A program made the translations under genes and the position numbers. Of a DNA stretch of 64,000 nt, positions 42,495 through 52,841 are shown piece after piece. Origin of the DNA: Komarekiella delphini-convector SJRDD-AB1. GTDB taxonomy: Bacteria > Cyanobacteriota > Cyanobacteriia > Cyanobacteriales > Nostocaceae. Under the pieces are notes generated by a model. It saw only the letters and a program-made list of their open reading frames with translations. It searched no databases and had not been told where the DNA came from. Position 1 is the first letter of the stretch. Every line of letters starts with the position of its first letter. The stretch is from positions 1 through 64,000 of the forward strand of contig NZ_VJXY01000034.1 in the NCBI RefSeq assembly GCF_014831675.1, given 5' to 3'.

Positions 42495-42818
42495 ATGATC
42501 ATCAAGCAGAAAAAGAAGAAATTGGTTACTGCTATAAAAGTTATTTCTATATTTTTTATAGCTAGTGCAATTGGATGGGAAGCAGGAAATATCTACGCTA
42601 TCTTGACTAATCAAAAATTGCCCAATAGGTTCAATTTTATTTTTTGGATAGAACGTTTTGCTCTTGTGGCGCACTTAATTGAGGGAATAGCAGCAGCTTT
42701 TTATGCACCCTCAAAAAGAAAGAATTCAATTCAATATGGTACTTACACGTTTTTCGTAGGTACGGTAGGGTTATTAGAATTATTTGAAGAAAAGAACGGT
42801 AATTTAATTAACAATTAG
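42495..42818 (+). CDS. Small membrane protein, 107 aa
   Basis: The chosen start is ATG 42495 (MIIKQKKKKL); an upstream in-frame TTG/ATG reading from 42453 adds 14 poorly supported residues. Three hydrophobic segments are seen (about residues 11-30, 45-66, 78-96), the first two separated by a loop with AILTNQKLPNRF. The basic N-terminus points to a cytoplasmic start. No family is recognised with confidence. Confidence 0.6.
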   Translation: MIIKQKKKKLVTAIKVISIFFIASAIGWEAGNIYAILTNQKLPNRFNFIFWIERFALVAHLIEGIAAAFYAPSKRKNSIQYGTYTFFVGTVGLLELFEEKNGNLINN

Positions 42819-42859
42819 TGAATAATAAATAGTTGATGGTTGATGGCTGATGACTGATG

Positions 42860-42962
42860 TAGCGTTTCCTAGTCTGCTGAGTTACAAATTTATCAGTGTT
42901 TATCAGTGTTTATCTGTGGTTAATTACTTCTTTGTGTACTTCACCAAATGAGAATCGCCATA
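42860..42962. repeat. ~105-bp MITE-like repeat, second copy
   Basis: From agcgtttcctagtctgctga to aaatgagaatcgccata, this matches 17701-17806 along its length, with ttaattacttctttgtgta in common. Ends are inverted relative to each other. It lies between the small membrane gene and the 78-residue gene. Confidence 0.65.
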
Positions 42963-42988
42963 ACTGTTTGAAGTGTAAGATGCTATCT

Positions 42989-43222
42989 TCATGCAGCAGC
43001 TTGCTCCTTGTTCAACAACTGCAACCACTGAACGAGTCTTTGACGCTGAGCATCATTTACCTGAATACTTGCTGAGCGTAGGGCTTGGCGCGGGAAAATT
43101 GCCCGTAAGTCAGCCAGCATTTCCAGCGATTCGCAAGCCTCTAAACACTCGGCAATATAATCAATTGATTCCAGGGTGAGCCATTCCTGAGTCGCCTCAA
43201 AGTCGCAAATATGATGCTTCAT
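42989..43222 (-). CDS. Conserved hypothetical protein, 77 aa
   Basis: A small helical acidic protein with ATQEWLTLESIDYIAECLEACESLEMLADLRAIFP and QRLVQWLQLLNKEQ motifs. ATG 43222 (MKHHICDFEA) is preferred; a GTG at 43237 with AAAGG before it is an alternative giving 82 residues. Cysteines at about 6, 27 and 31 are notable. I do not recognise a family. Confidence 0.55.
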   Translation of the reverse strand: MKHHICDFEATQEWLTLESIDYIAECLEACESLEMLADLRAIFPRQALRSASIQVNDAQRQRLVQWLQLLNKEQAAA

Positions 43223-43602
43223 AAGGAGTGAAATCACCTTTTAGTTCAATCAAGAGCTTATTTTTTGAATATTTAGACTAAGCGATCGCGATCAAAGTAA
43301 ACAAAGACAAACCGTATTGCCCTCCTTATTTTAGAGCACGAGTGTGGCTTGTGTAGATAGATACCCAAAAATTTTTGGAGGAGAACCCAAATACACAATT
43401 TTCCTCTCAGAAAAAACCAAGCGGTTGTCTTTTGAACTACCTGGAAGATAAAAAGCTCAAAAATCCAGGTGATCGCACTTAACCAAGCGTATTGCACCCC
43501 TGATACCAATTCACGAAAATCTTGATACATATAGATTTCTTGTAGAGGCACGGCAATGCTCATACGTGTTAACTTCAGCTCAAACACTCAATTTACCGTC
43601 GT

Positions 43603-43681
43603 TTTAGATCCCCCAACCCCCTTGATAAAGGGGCATTCGATTCTAGTTCCCCCCTTTCCAAGGGGGGTTAGGGGGGATCGA
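43603..43681. repeat. GATCCCCC-family palindrome
   Basis: tagatcccccaacccccttgat (start) and gggggatcgaaa (end) surround a spacer with aaaggggcattcgattctagttcccccctttcc. Same family as 3803 and 32738. The gap 43223-43977 otherwise holds no convincing gene; a 104-codon frame at 43273-43587 overlaps no supporting signal. Confidence 0.65.
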
Positions 43682-43977
43682 AAATCTCGGTGGTACATCG
43701 AAAAATTTTCACTGTTCTTATCAGACTAGGCTTTTACGTTAAGTTGACACGTATGGGCAATGCCGTGTCCCTACCAACGTATTTGTATCATTTTTAAAGT
43801 TAAATGGTATGACATGCTTTATCATGACAAAGCGTCGGATTCAGTACACCCTGAAACTCCAGCAACTAAGCCTGTTTACAGATAATATACTTCGGTACAC
43901 TCGCAACAGTAGAGCAGAGACACTGGTGATGAATACTAATGCACTTCAATAGCTAAGGCAACCAAAGAACAAGAATA

Positions 43978-45021
43978 ATGGCTACAAATTTTCATAGCAA
44001 TTCACAATCCTCAGATATCTCAACTCCTATCACTCGTATAGCAAAGCCAAATTCTGAGTTCTACTCTATTTTTTCTGAACAAGAAGTTTTAGGAATAATT
44101 AATGCATTGGAAGTTAGACGAGAAATACCTCTAAAGTACTCTTATAAAGGTAGAGGTGCAAAAATTTGGGATAATTTTTATCTAAAATATATTATTCCTA
44201 AATGGTATCGGACAGCAAGTGTAGAAATTGATTTTTTATCAAATAACTTTGAATACATTAATGGTAATATTCAAAATTGTGAAAAAGTAAATATTATCGA
44301 TGTAGGCTCAGGAAATTCATATCCTGTTAAAAAGTTTATTTATAGACTGCACCAATTGCAAAAAATTAATAAGTATATTGCGTTAGACATTAGTGAAGAA
44401 TTACTGAATGTATCCAGAAAAAATTTTAGTAAATGGTTTCCACTAATTGAGTATAAAAGTCAGACAATTGACATAGAAAATAGTTGTATTCCCCAAGATT
44501 TGTTAAATGGTAAAAATAATACAGCAAATATAATTTTGCACTTAGGTGTAACAATTGGCAATCATCATCATAGAAATAGAGTCCTCAAAAACTTTCGAGA
44601 TAGCATGAAGAAGAATGATTTTTTGGTGTTCACGAACGAAACTGGTTCTAACTCTAAATGGGATGGCAGTGTTAGAGGGGGCTGCAAGTATCATGCAGAA
44701 GAAATATATGGATGGATTAAAAACAAAATTGGGATTAGATCTGAAGATTGTGAACTTGTAAGAAAGTATGATTTAGAAACAGATAGTGTAGTTGCCAATT
44801 TGAAACTCCATCATAATTACACTATAAATTTCTGTTCTCAGAGAATAAATAAGAATCTGGAAATTTTTAAAGGTGAAGAGATTACTATTTGGAGACATCA
44901 TAAGTATGAAATACCCGAACTTCTCCAAGAAATAGAACAAGCTGGACTAAAACTTGTTCACTATAGTACTGACAAATACTTATCACGGATCATAGTGATT
45001 TGTGAAATTGCTGATAACTAG
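43978..45021 (+). CDS. EgtD-like (histidine-specific) SAM methyltransferase
   Basis: A 347-residue protein of the EgtD/DUF2260-type methyltransferase family. SAM-binding motif I is VNIIDVGSGNSYPVKKFI (about residues 101-118), followed by the YIALDISEELL end of strand 2 and a later LHLGVTIGNHHH region. Known members trimethylate histidine in ergothioneine synthesis, but many homologues have other substrates and no EgtB partner is nearby. It is low in GC compared with cysK or hup genes. A hairpin repeat (45033-45059) follows the stop. Confidence 0.8.
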   Translation: MATNFHSNSQSSDISTPITRIAKPNSEFYSIFSEQEVLGIINALEVRREIPLKYSYKGRGAKIWDNFYLKYIIPKWYRTASVEIDFLSNNFEYINGNIQNCEKVNIIDVGSGNSYPVKKFIYRLHQLQKINKYIALDISEELLNVSRKNFSKWFPLIEYKSQTIDIENSCIPQDLLNGKNNTANIILHLGVTIGNHHHRNRVLKNFRDSMKKNDFLVFTNETGSNSKWDGSVRGGCKYHAEEIYGWIKNKIGIRSEDCELVRKYDLETDSVVANLKLHHNYTINFCSQRINKNLEIFKGEEITIWRHHKYEIPELLQEIEQAGLKLVHYSTDKYLSRIIVICEIADN

Positions 45022-45032
45022 TGGTTTTGAGA

Positions 45033-45059
45033 AGTTCGTAGTAAGCACTTTAGTGCTTA
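45033..45059 (+). terminator. Hairpin after EgtD-like gene, identical to hup spacer hairpin
   Basis: TAAGCACT-TT-AGTGCTTA (45042-45059) with its upstream flank agttcgtag is the same 27-base sequence as in the hupS-hupL spacer (8683-8709, read on the minus strand). On the plus strand it is followed by AAAAAA, not T's, so termination is only possible, not evident. Confidence 0.6.
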
Positions 45060-45181
45060 AAAAATCAATAACTAAAGTCCTTACCCTTCCTTACGGGACG
45101 CTGCGCTAACGTTAGTCGCTCATGGGGGAAACCTCAAGAGCGCGCTAACTCACCACAAACACAATAACCATCAAAATAGAT

Positions 45182-46795
45182 TTAGAAATCGAACGTAGTC
45201 CGAATCACACCGACATACTGCGAATCATTGTTGCTGTCGTTTTCTGGGTTGAGAATTACCCACAAACCAGGAGTCACTGAAATGTTGTCGTTCACTCGCC
45301 AGCGATAAAATGCTTCAATGTGGTAGGAGTTGTCACTTTCTTCACGAACATCACTGTTAGACACACGCGGAGGTAAACCAAAGAGAATTCCCGGCAGATT
45401 GCCCTTACCTCCCACATCTGGAAACGACATACCGATCGCCCCAAACCAGACATTGGCATTGTCACCATTGTTTATGAACAGAGAATCTGTTCCACCTCTG
45501 CCATTGGAAACGTTGCTAAAACCAGAGTTCTTGGCAGTTGCCCAAATGTATCCACCCCAAGTGTGGATCTGGAAATGTGGAGAAAAGCGATAATATCCCT
45601 GTATACCTAGAATGTTGTTGGAAGTAGCAATACTGTTGCCAAAAGGAGCGCCTGAAAGGAGGCTACCTGTCCCAGATGTGATATCAATAGAGCCACCGGG
45701 GGTGTAGCCATGAGAGAAAGCAACACCAACAGATCCTTGTTTGCCATAATACGTCAGGTGTGCCAGAGCGTTGTAGCCGCCATCAAATAGCCCGTTTCTC
45801 GCCAGTGGAACATTGGCATTGTTTGCTAAATAACCCAAGGTGAGAACTAAATCATTGGTGATTTTCCAGTTAGCAGCTGCACCACCACCACCCCGCCGGA
45901 AAAGGGGACTGTATGATCCAAAAAGTGAGGGAACCCCGTTACCATCATCAGCGATCGTTGCAGGAGTTACGGTATCTGTAATATCGGTGTAGCCTATACC
46001 CGTAGGCCCAACAATAAAGGAAAGAGAATCACTGACTGGGAAGTAGTAACGGATGTGAGGAATAAAAAGTCTATTGCTGCTACCACTATCGAAGTTTAGC
46101 CGCGTCATCCCCGTACCCGTCGCGGACGCAATTTGGCTTGTACCATTGGAATTTAAGAAGTTCCCGAACTCCAGGCGCACACGTAACAAATCTTTGCCTG
46201 TAAAGCTACTCTCAAAGTTGAGACGGCCGCGATCGGCAAAGTAGATTTGAGATTGATCGCGTTCGCCACCTACTCTACTGCCAAAGGTATCGCTCACCGC
46301 AGTAATAATTTGAGCATTCAGTCTAGTAGTAGTGGAAAACTGCTGCTCCTCCAGTGTCGCTGCACGTGCCTCCAGCACATCCACCCGCCCACGCAGAGTT
46401 GTTAATTCTGCCGCAAACTCTTCTTGTAACTTTTGCAGGATTGTTAAGTCTTCTTTTTTGACTAAATCATTCGTACCCACAGCAATCAATTCGCTGACTC
46501 GATCCATGCAAGCATTTAAACCAGCTGCAAACTCGTAACGGCTCAAAGCGCGATTGCCGCGATAGGTGGAGTCAGAATAACCTATAATACAGCCGTAGCG
46601 TTCAACCAGTGATTGTAGTGCTTGGAATGCCCAATCGCTCGGTTTGACATCGGAAAGCTGGGAAACAGAAGTAACTTGTGCTAGCCCGCTGTCATCAGCA
46701 TCTACTGCACTAGAATTATCCTCTGAAGGTGTTGCCCAGACTGCTGGAACTGCCAAAAATAGTAAGAAAAAGCTATGAAAAAGAATTTTGATCAT
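45182..46795 (-). CDS. oprB: SLH-domain carbohydrate-selective porin (OprB family)
   Basis: A 537-residue outer-membrane protein. A signal peptide (MIKILFHSFFLLFLAVPAVWA) leads to an SLH domain (about residues 50-110, with VKPSDWAFQALQSLVERYGC and GNRALSRYEFAAGLNACMD), a coiled coil (about 125-155) and a long beta-barrel domain ending in Phe. OprB/Som-type porins pass sugars or ions. It lies in the sugar locus, so carbohydrate passage is likely; iron-linked porins share the fold. Confidence 0.88.
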   Translation of the reverse strand: MIKILFHSFFLLFLAVPAVWATPSEDNSSAVDADDSGLAQVTSVSQLSDVKPSDWAFQALQSLVERYGCIIGYSDSTYRGNRALSRYEFAAGLNACMDRVSELIAVGTNDLVKKEDLTILQKLQEEFAAELTTLRGRVDVLEARAATLEEQQFSTTTRLNAQIITAVSDTFGSRVGGERDQSQIYFADRGRLNFESSFTGKDLLRVRLEFGNFLNSNGTSQIASATGTGMTRLNFDSGSSNRLFIPHIRYYFPVSDSLSFIVGPTGIGYTDITDTVTPATIADDGNGVPSLFGSYSPLFRRGGGGAAANWKITNDLVLTLGYLANNANVPLARNGLFDGGYNALAHLTYYGKQGSVGVAFSHGYTPGGSIDITSGTGSLLSGAPFGNSIATSNNILGIQGYYRFSPHFQIHTWGGYIWATAKNSGFSNVSNGRGGTDSLFINNGDNANVWFGAIGMSFPDVGGKGNLPGILFGLPPRVSNSDVREESDNSYHIEAFYRWRVNDNISVTPGLWVILNPENDSNNDSQYVGVIRTTFDF

Positions 46796-47260
46796 TGAAT
46801 TTTAACTTAAAAGGAATAGGACATAAGGCAATACAGTTCAGTTAATAATTTCTTCCTCCTCTTTGCGCCCTTCTCTGACGAGATGCTGCGCTTAGCTTGC
46901 TTCTTTGCAGGAGTACGCTTCCTTGGCGATTAGTTAAAAATTAGACTTCTTGCATAAGTCAAGATTTATTAAATCGAACCACAGATGCACACAGATGAAC
47001 ACCGATATTTATCTGTGTTTATCTGTGGTTATTTTTGGTTTTATTCGCATTTTTGCAATAAGTCTATTGAATTTGACAAAGAGTTTTAGCCTTAACTCAA
47101 GCGTATTGGGGCATAAGGAATAACACATAGGACATCTGCTTACTCTTATTAATGCCCATGCCTCAATTCGCCATACAAAAAAATTATGCTCTTAGCTTGA
47201 AAAATTTTCTCTGGTAGAAGAAACCCGCCTACAAAACTTTTCGCTTATGGACGTAGTTTT
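46796..47260. other. Repeat-rich spacer between oprB and galM
   Basis: No gene. It contains tctgacgagatgctgcgcttagc repeat DNA (46872-46925), two tttatctgtg-type units (46989-47040, sharing the inside of the 17701 repeat), and gttgaaaaatttt-cctacaaaacttttcgct (47198-47245), a weak copy of the hypD-flanking family. Confidence 0.5.
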
Positions 47261-48343
47261 TTACTGAAACGAAAGTTTGTATTTGGTTGTTGTCTGATAT
47301 TTTTCGCCAGGATGTAGTATTACAGACGGGAATGCAGACTCATTGGGGGAATTGGGAAAATGCTGCGTTTCTAAACATACTGCTGCATATTTTTCAATTA
47401 CTTTGCCGTCATCAGTTTTAAATGTGCCATCTAGGTTTTTGCCTGAATAAAACTGTATGCCAGGCTGGTCTGTAAATACCTCTAATTTTCTGTCACTTAT
47501 ATCGTCAGTTAATATTGCGATCGGGCTGACTAAATCCTCTTTTTTATTCAACACATAATTATGATCATATCCACCAACTTCGTTAATTCTTACACCAATT
47601 TTTTCAGGTTGTTTAAAATCAAAGGGAGTACCTATTACTGATTTTATTTCACCTGTAGGAATACTATTACTATCTGTAGGCGTGTAGCTATCTGCATCAA
47701 TCATCAGGGTATGATTTAAGCTTGTATTGCTGACATCGCCTGTTAAATTAAAATAAGAATGATTGGTCAAATTAATCGGGGTCGATTTATCTGTTTTGGC
47801 GTTATATTCAATTCTTAGTTCGCTATCGTTTGAAAATGTGTAACGAACTGTAACTTCTAGATTGCCAGGATAACCCTCTTCTCCATCCTTACTCAGATAG
47901 CTTAGTAGTAATGCAGGTGTATCGCTATCGATAATTTTTGCATCCCATACTACTTTGTCAAAGCCTTTGTTGCCGCCATGTAGATGATTTTCGCCATTGT
48001 TAATAGTTAACGAATAGGCTTCTTCACCAATCTTGAATTTTCCTTTTGCAATTCGATTGGCAAAACGACCAATCAAAGCCCCAAAATAGGGTGGTTTTGC
48101 TAAGTAGCTTTCTAAATGATTATATCCGATGACGATACTTGATTTGTTTTCATTTTTATCTGCTGAAATCCATGCGGTAACAATACCTCCATAATTGGTG
48201 ATTTTTACTTGCTCGCCTTTTATGTTAGTAAATGTAAATAGATAAACTGGGCGATTATCTACTTCACCAAAATTCTCTTGAACGATACTAAATTTGGGAG
48301 TTGTGTTGTTGATATTCTTATCTGATTGATTAGGGTTTGACAT
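47261..48343 (-). CDS. galM: Aldose 1-epimerase (mutarotase)
   Basis: A 360-residue galactose-mutarotase-type enzyme interconverting alpha and beta anomers. Conserved motifs include NGENHLHGGNKGFDKVVW (about residues 115-132), the catalytic His in LTNHSYFNLTG (about 194-204), and ETQHFPNSPN with the catalytic Glu (about 329). There is no signal peptide, and the N-terminal 15 residues are an extra charged tail. It belongs to the leftward group with the sugar transporters and would equilibrate imported hexoses. Confidence 0.93.
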   Translation of the reverse strand: MSNPNQSDKNINNTTPKFSIVQENFGEVDNRPVYLFTFTNIKGEQVKITNYGGIVTAWISADKNENKSSIVIGYNHLESYLAKPPYFGALIGRFANRIAKGKFKIGEEAYSLTINNGENHLHGGNKGFDKVVWDAKIIDSDTPALLLSYLSKDGEEGYPGNLEVTVRYTFSNDSELRIEYNAKTDKSTPINLTNHSYFNLTGDVSNTSLNHTLMIDADSYTPTDSNSIPTGEIKSVIGTPFDFKQPEKIGVRINEVGGYDHNYVLNKKEDLVSPIAILTDDISDRKLEVFTDQPGIQFYSGKNLDGTFKTDDGKVIEKYAAVCLETQHFPNSPNESAFPSVILHPGEKYQTTTKYKLSFQ

Positions 48344-48591
48344 GTTTGCCGATGTAGAAATTATTTGGCGTTACTAAATACGAGTATGAGAATCTTAAGC
48401 AACGTCTTATAGAGGAGACGCTGCTTTGTAGCTTGCTTCTACGTTCGTGCAGCGTCCCGTAGGGAAGGGGTACTGTGGACGTACATGCTCAAATTCAGCA
48501 ATACCTAGTTTTTTATTGTGTTCAAATCCTCAATGAAAATCTCTACGTTTTACCTTCTAGTTAATTGGAAGGTAGCTCTAGTTGATGTCAA

Positions 48592-49992
48592 TTACATGTC
48601 TTCTAACTCAATTCCTTTGGTTTCCTTAATAAAAAAGAGAACGAAGAACAAAGAGATGGCTGCCGCAGTTGTATAAAGACCATAGGCAGAACCTAATCCG
48701 AAATATTGCAGTATGGGAGGAAATGTTGTGGAAATGACGAAGTTCGCAACCCATTGCATTGCAGCTGCAACTGAAAGTGCAGCACCTCGAATCTTGTTGT
48801 TAAACATTTCTCCTAACAGTACCCAGACCACTGGCCCCCAGGAGAAACCGAAGCAAAATACATAGAGGTTGGCTGCTAGGAGAGCTATAATACCCGCTGA
48901 GCCGCTCAAGGTGGGATTACCAGTAGCATCTAGCTGAGCAGTTCCAAAAATAGCAGCCATCGTTCCCAATGTTAGGGTCATGCCGAGCGACCCTAGGATA
49001 AGTAAGGGCTTGCGACCAAATTTATCGACGAAGGCGATCGCAATCAGTGTTGTAATAATATTGACGGCTCCTGTAATCACTGTGATTGTTAGAGAACTTT
49101 GTTCGGAAAACCCAACTGCTCGCCACAAAACGCTGCTGTAGTAGAAGATCACATTAATCCCAACGAATTGCTGGAACACAGATAAACCTATTCCTATCCA
49201 AACAATACGAAGGAGTCCGCCATTTCTACCTAAGAGGTCAGAAAACTTTGGCTCGCGCTCTCGAAGCACTGTTTGCCGAATTTCTTCGATTTTTGCCAGC
49301 ACGTTTCCGCCCAAAATTTTGGTTAGAACGTTCGCAGCTTCAGGCTCCCGTCCTTGAGCAACCAAGTAGCGGGGAGATTCGGGAATCATTAAAGCAGCCA
49401 TTCCGTAGAGCACCGCTGGAGGAATTTCCGTCCAAAACATCCAGCGCCAAGCGGCGATTCCAAACAAAAATGGCGACTCTGCTGAACCTGCTGATACGGC
49501 GATAAAGTAGTTGCATAGCAGTGCAATAAAAATCCCAACCACGATCGCTAATTGTTGGAGAGATCCTAATCTTCCCCGTAAATGAGTGGGAGAACATTCT
49601 GCAATGTAAGCTGGCGCGATAACGCTAGCAGCACCGACTGCAAGCCCACCCAATAGCCGCCAAAAGGTAAAATCCCAAATTCCAAAGGGAAGCCCGGAAC
49701 CAATGGCACTGATGGTAAACAACACCGAAGCTGCTACCATTGCCTTGACTCGACCATAACGGTCGGCGATCTTCCCTGCATAAATGGCTCCAACCGCAGA
49801 CCCCAACAATGCCAACGATACAGCAAGACCAATCTGTACACTGTTGGCGTTAAAAGCTTTGGAGATAGCTGTAACCGCGCCGTTGATCACAGCAGTGTCA
49901 AAACCGAACAAAAAGCCCCCAAGGGCGGCAGCACCAGCAATCAAAATGACGTAAAACGTGTTGGATTTACGACGAGTAGTAGTGGAGGACAT
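48592..49992 (-). CDS. glcP: MFS sugar transporter, GlcP-like
   Basis: The 466-residue sugar-porter-family protein has 12 hydrophobic helices. Family motifs are GGFLFGFDTAVINGA near the N-terminus, DRYGRV between helices 2-3, RLLGGLAVG, PESPRYLV at the end of the first half, QQFVGINVIFYYS in helix 7 and ETKG at the end. In Nostoc punctiforme the GlcP glucose:H+ symporter from a similar locus is needed for plant symbiosis; this gene matches it in position and family. Specificity for glucose is inferred. Confidence 0.88.
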   Translation of the reverse strand: MSSTTTRRKSNTFYVILIAGAAALGGFLFGFDTAVINGAVTAISKAFNANSVQIGLAVSLALLGSAVGAIYAGKIADRYGRVKAMVAASVLFTISAIGSGLPFGIWDFTFWRLLGGLAVGAASVIAPAYIAECSPTHLRGRLGSLQQLAIVVGIFIALLCNYFIAVSAGSAESPFLFGIAAWRWMFWTEIPPAVLYGMAALMIPESPRYLVAQGREPEAANVLTKILGGNVLAKIEEIRQTVLREREPKFSDLLGRNGGLLRIVWIGIGLSVFQQFVGINVIFYYSSVLWRAVGFSEQSSLTITVITGAVNIITTLIAIAFVDKFGRKPLLILGSLGMTLTLGTMAAIFGTAQLDATGNPTLSGSAGIIALLAANLYVFCFGFSWGPVVWVLLGEMFNNKIRGAALSVAAAMQWVANFVISTTFPPILQYFGLGSAYGLYTTAAAISLFFVLFFIKETKGIELEDM

Positions 49993-50119
49993 GGCTTCTT
50001 ATATGTATTGGGCATGAGGCATGGGTCATCGTATTAGGTAGGGATTAGTGGATTGAGTATTAGGTTAAGGATTAAAAGAATTCTTTCCCAGTCCCCAATC
50101 CCCAGTCCCCAGTCCTCAA

Positions 50120-51118
50120 TCAACGTCTGGAACGTCTGCGGAGGCGATCAATCATCACCGCGACAATGATTACTAGACCTTTGACGACTAGTTGCCAGAA
50201 GTAAGACATGTTTAATAGGGTCAAACCATTGTTGAGAACAGCAATGATCAATGCACCTAGAAGGGTTCCGCCAATCGTACCAATACCACCTGTAAAGCTA
50301 GTTCCACCAAGAATTACAGCAGCGATCGCATCTAATTCGTAACCCTGACCTAACATGCCAGTAGCACTATAAAGACGGCTGGCGCTCATTATTCCTGCTA
50401 AACCTGCCAATAATCCACTAACGCCATAAACAAATAGCAAGACGCGATTTACTTTGATACCAGTTAGTCGTGCTGCCCGGTCGTTACCACCAACAGCGTA
50501 GATTTGCACTCCTAAAACAGTTTGTCTGAGGACAAACCAACTAACTAATACAGTCAGTAGGGCAATGATTACTAGCCAAGGAAGGGGCCCCAAATAGTTA
50601 TTACCTACCCAAGCAAAATTAATGTCGCGGTTAATTACCGTTGTGCCATTGGCAACCAAAAAGGCAGCACCCCTCAAAGCAGTGAGTGAACCCAGCGTGA
50701 CAATAAAAGGCGGTACATCCAAAAAGGTGATCAGAGCGCCGTTGACTAAGCCTAAAAGCAATCCTGTGAGTAAACCAGCAGGCACAGCCACCCAACCTAA
50801 AGCAGGAAGTAGCGATACAAGTACGGCAACTACAGCAGAAACACCCAATATTGACCCAACTGAAAGGTCAATACCTCCAGTCAGAATCACAAACGTCATT
50901 CCTGTTGCCAGCACAATGTTGATGGATGCTTGGCGCAATATGTTGACGAGGTTGCCGCCTGTGAGAAAGTTGGGAGAAAGGAACGTAAATAAGATGCAGA
51001 TAATTACTAGGATTGGTAAAATACCTGCAACCTCAAGCAGAGTGCTGATTGATTTCCGGTTGCGCGATGTTGAATCCTTGCCTAGTCTGTTATTTGCAGG
51101 CTTTAACGTATGGCTCAT
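50120..51118 (-). CDS. frtC: Fructose/ribose-type ABC transporter permease
   Basis: A 332-residue permease with about 8-10 hydrophobic helices and the BPD_transp_2 motif [12 protein letters not shown] near residue 80, and [11 protein letters not shown]-like sequence ([12 protein letters not shown]) near 207, diagnostic of the ribose/xylose/fructose class. The frtA-frtB-frtC order on the minus strand matches the fructose transporter of Anabaena variabilis. Its ATG overlaps the end of the ATPase gene (51115-51118). Confidence 0.9.
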   Translation of the reverse strand: MSHTLKPANNRLGKDSTSRNRKSISTLLEVAGILPILVIICILFTFLSPNFLTGGNLVNILRQASINIVLATGMTFVILTGGIDLSVGSILGVSAVVAVLVSLLPALGWVAVPAGLLTGLLLGLVNGALITFLDVPPFIVTLGSLTALRGAAFLVANGTTVINRDINFAWVGNNYLGPLPWLVIIALLTVLVSWFVLRQTVLGVQIYAVGGNDRAARLTGIKVNRVLLFVYGVSGLLAGLAGIMSASRLYSATGMLGQGYELDAIAAVILGGTSFTGGIGTIGGTLLGALIIAVLNNGLTLLNMSYFWQLVVKGLVIIVAVMIDRLRRRSRR

Positions 51119-52668
51119 GATCCTAGTACCTCCGATGCTCCAGTTGCATAGTGCATAATTTTTTCTTGAGTAATTTCTTTACCAGGACTACCATCAAGTT
51201 CACCCACCAGTTGTCCTTCTCGCATCACTAGAACGCGATCGCTCATTCCCACAACCTCTGGTAGTTCGCTGGAAACCATGAGAATGGCAACGCCTTGTGC
51301 TGCCAACTCACTCATAATTCGGTAAATTTCGCTTTTAGCACCGATATCTACGCCACGTGTCGGCTCATCCAACATTAATACTCTCGGCTTAATAGCTAAC
51401 CAACGCGCTAGCAGGAGCTTCTGCTGATTACCACCAGAAAGATCCACTGCTCTGATTTCCAAATTGGCCAGCCGGATATTAAAGTTTTCAACTGCTTGCG
51501 TTGCTAGCTGATTAACTGAACCCCAATTAACGATGCCAGCTTTTGCATCCTGCTTCAATGTGTTGATAGCAATATTCTTACGGGCACTCATCTCCAAAAA
51601 TAAACCCTGGTCTTTGCGGTCTTCTGGGACGTAGCCGATTCCCGCTGCAATGGCATCACTAGGCGAATTAATATCCAATTTTTTACCATTTAGGAATACT
51701 TCACCACTTGCCTTGTGGTCAGCACCAAAAATCAGCCGAGATACCTCCGTACGTCCTGCACCAACTAGCCCCGCTAGAGCAACAATCTCTCCAGCATGAA
51801 TTTTTAAACTCATCGGCTCAATCTTGCGTCCGTCGCTGATATTTCTGACTTCCAGCACTACCGGCCCAGGATTCATTTGCCGTTGATGTTCGTAAAAATC
51901 CTCCATAGGACGACCAACCATCATCTGCACCAATCGCTGTGGAGAAATTTCATTGCGTGTGAGACTACCAATGTATTGGCCATCACGCAACACGCTAATT
52001 CGGTCAGCCAGGGCATATATCTCTTCCATGCGGTGGCTGATGTAGATAATAGCAATGCCATCATTCCGCAGTTTGCGAATTACCTCAAATAAATGCTCAG
52101 TCTCGCGATCAGACAGGGCTGCTGTTGGCTCATCCATCACCAAAACGCGGCTTTTATCCTTCAGCGCCCGCGCAATTTCCACCTGTTGCTGTTCGGCGAT
52201 CGACAAGTTACCAACCACAGTCTGGGCTGTAAAGTTGGCTCCCAGACTTTGAAGCACTTGCTGTGCTTCAGTTTCCATACCTTTACGGTCTAAAAATTGA
52301 CCTCGCTGCAACTCGCTACCCATAAAAATATTTTCGGTAACGGTTAAATTGGGCGCAACATTTAGTTCTTGATAAATCAGATTAATACCAGCCTTACGCG
52401 CTGTACCCGGATCGGTAATTTTGACAGGGCTACCATTGATGTAAATCTCGCCTTCATCGGCAATATAAGCCCCTGCCAGGATTTTCATTAATGTGCTTTT
52501 GCCTGCGCCGTTCTCACCCATCAGGGCGTGAACCTCTCCTGGATAAATCGTCAGATTGACATTTTGCAGAGCAGGTACACCATGAAATCGCTTTCCAATC
52601 CCTCGCATTTCTAATACAGGGGTGGTGGTTGGTGTATCAGAAAAAGAAGTTTCAGTAGTTGTTGTCAT
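51115..52668 (-). CDS. frtB: Fructose/ribose-type ABC transporter ATPase (double domain)
   Basis: The tandem-ABC RbsA-type ATPase. I begin at ATG 52668 (MTTTTET) because AGGA precedes it; the 60 codons further upstream are repeat-derived. Of 517 residues, the first ABC domain has [24 protein letters not shown] and [11 protein letters not shown]; the second has GLVGAGRTE (degenerate Walker A, normal for this family), [14 protein letters not shown] and [10 protein letters not shown]. It energises the permease with FrtA as binding protein. Confidence 0.93.
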   Translation of the reverse strand: MTTTTETSFSDTPTTTPVLEMRGIGKRFHGVPALQNVNLTIYPGEVHALMGENGAGKSTLMKILAGAYIADEGEIYINGSPVKITDPGTARKAGINLIYQELNVAPNLTVTENIFMGSELQRGQFLDRKGMETEAQQVLQSLGANFTAQTVVGNLSIAEQQQVEIARALKDKSRVLVMDEPTAALSDRETEHLFEVIRKLRNDGIAIIYISHRMEEIYALADRISVLRDGQYIGSLTRNEISPQRLVQMMVGRPMEDFYEHQRQMNPGPVVLEVRNISDGRKIEPMSLKIHAGEIVALAGLVGAGRTEVSRLIFGADHKASGEVFLNGKKLDINSPSDAIAAGIGYVPEDRKDQGLFLEMSARKNIAINTLKQDAKAGIVNWGSVNQLATQAVENFNIRLANLEIRAVDLSGGNQQKLLLARWLAIKPRVLMLDEPTRGVDIGAKSEIYRIMSELAAQGVAILMVSSELPEVVGMSDRVLVMREGQLVGELDGSPGKEITQEKIMHYATGASEVLGS

Positions 52669-52841
52669 AAGCGAATCCTGTAAAAAAATTGAGTCAAGAG
52701 TAGAGACGCGATTAATCGCGTCTGTACAAGGGTTAAGGGTCAAGATAAGTAATTTATTCTCCTCTGCCCCGGTTGCTGAGCGCAGTTGTTGGCGCAGCCT
52801 CTCGTAGAGAAGCACTGCTTCTTCATTTCCCCAATCGCTAC

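Noticed and set aside
43273-43587. 104-codon frame upstream of the EgtD-like gene
   Set aside because: No start signal; protein is aromatic-rich and basic without any pattern, fitting random AT-rich spacer.
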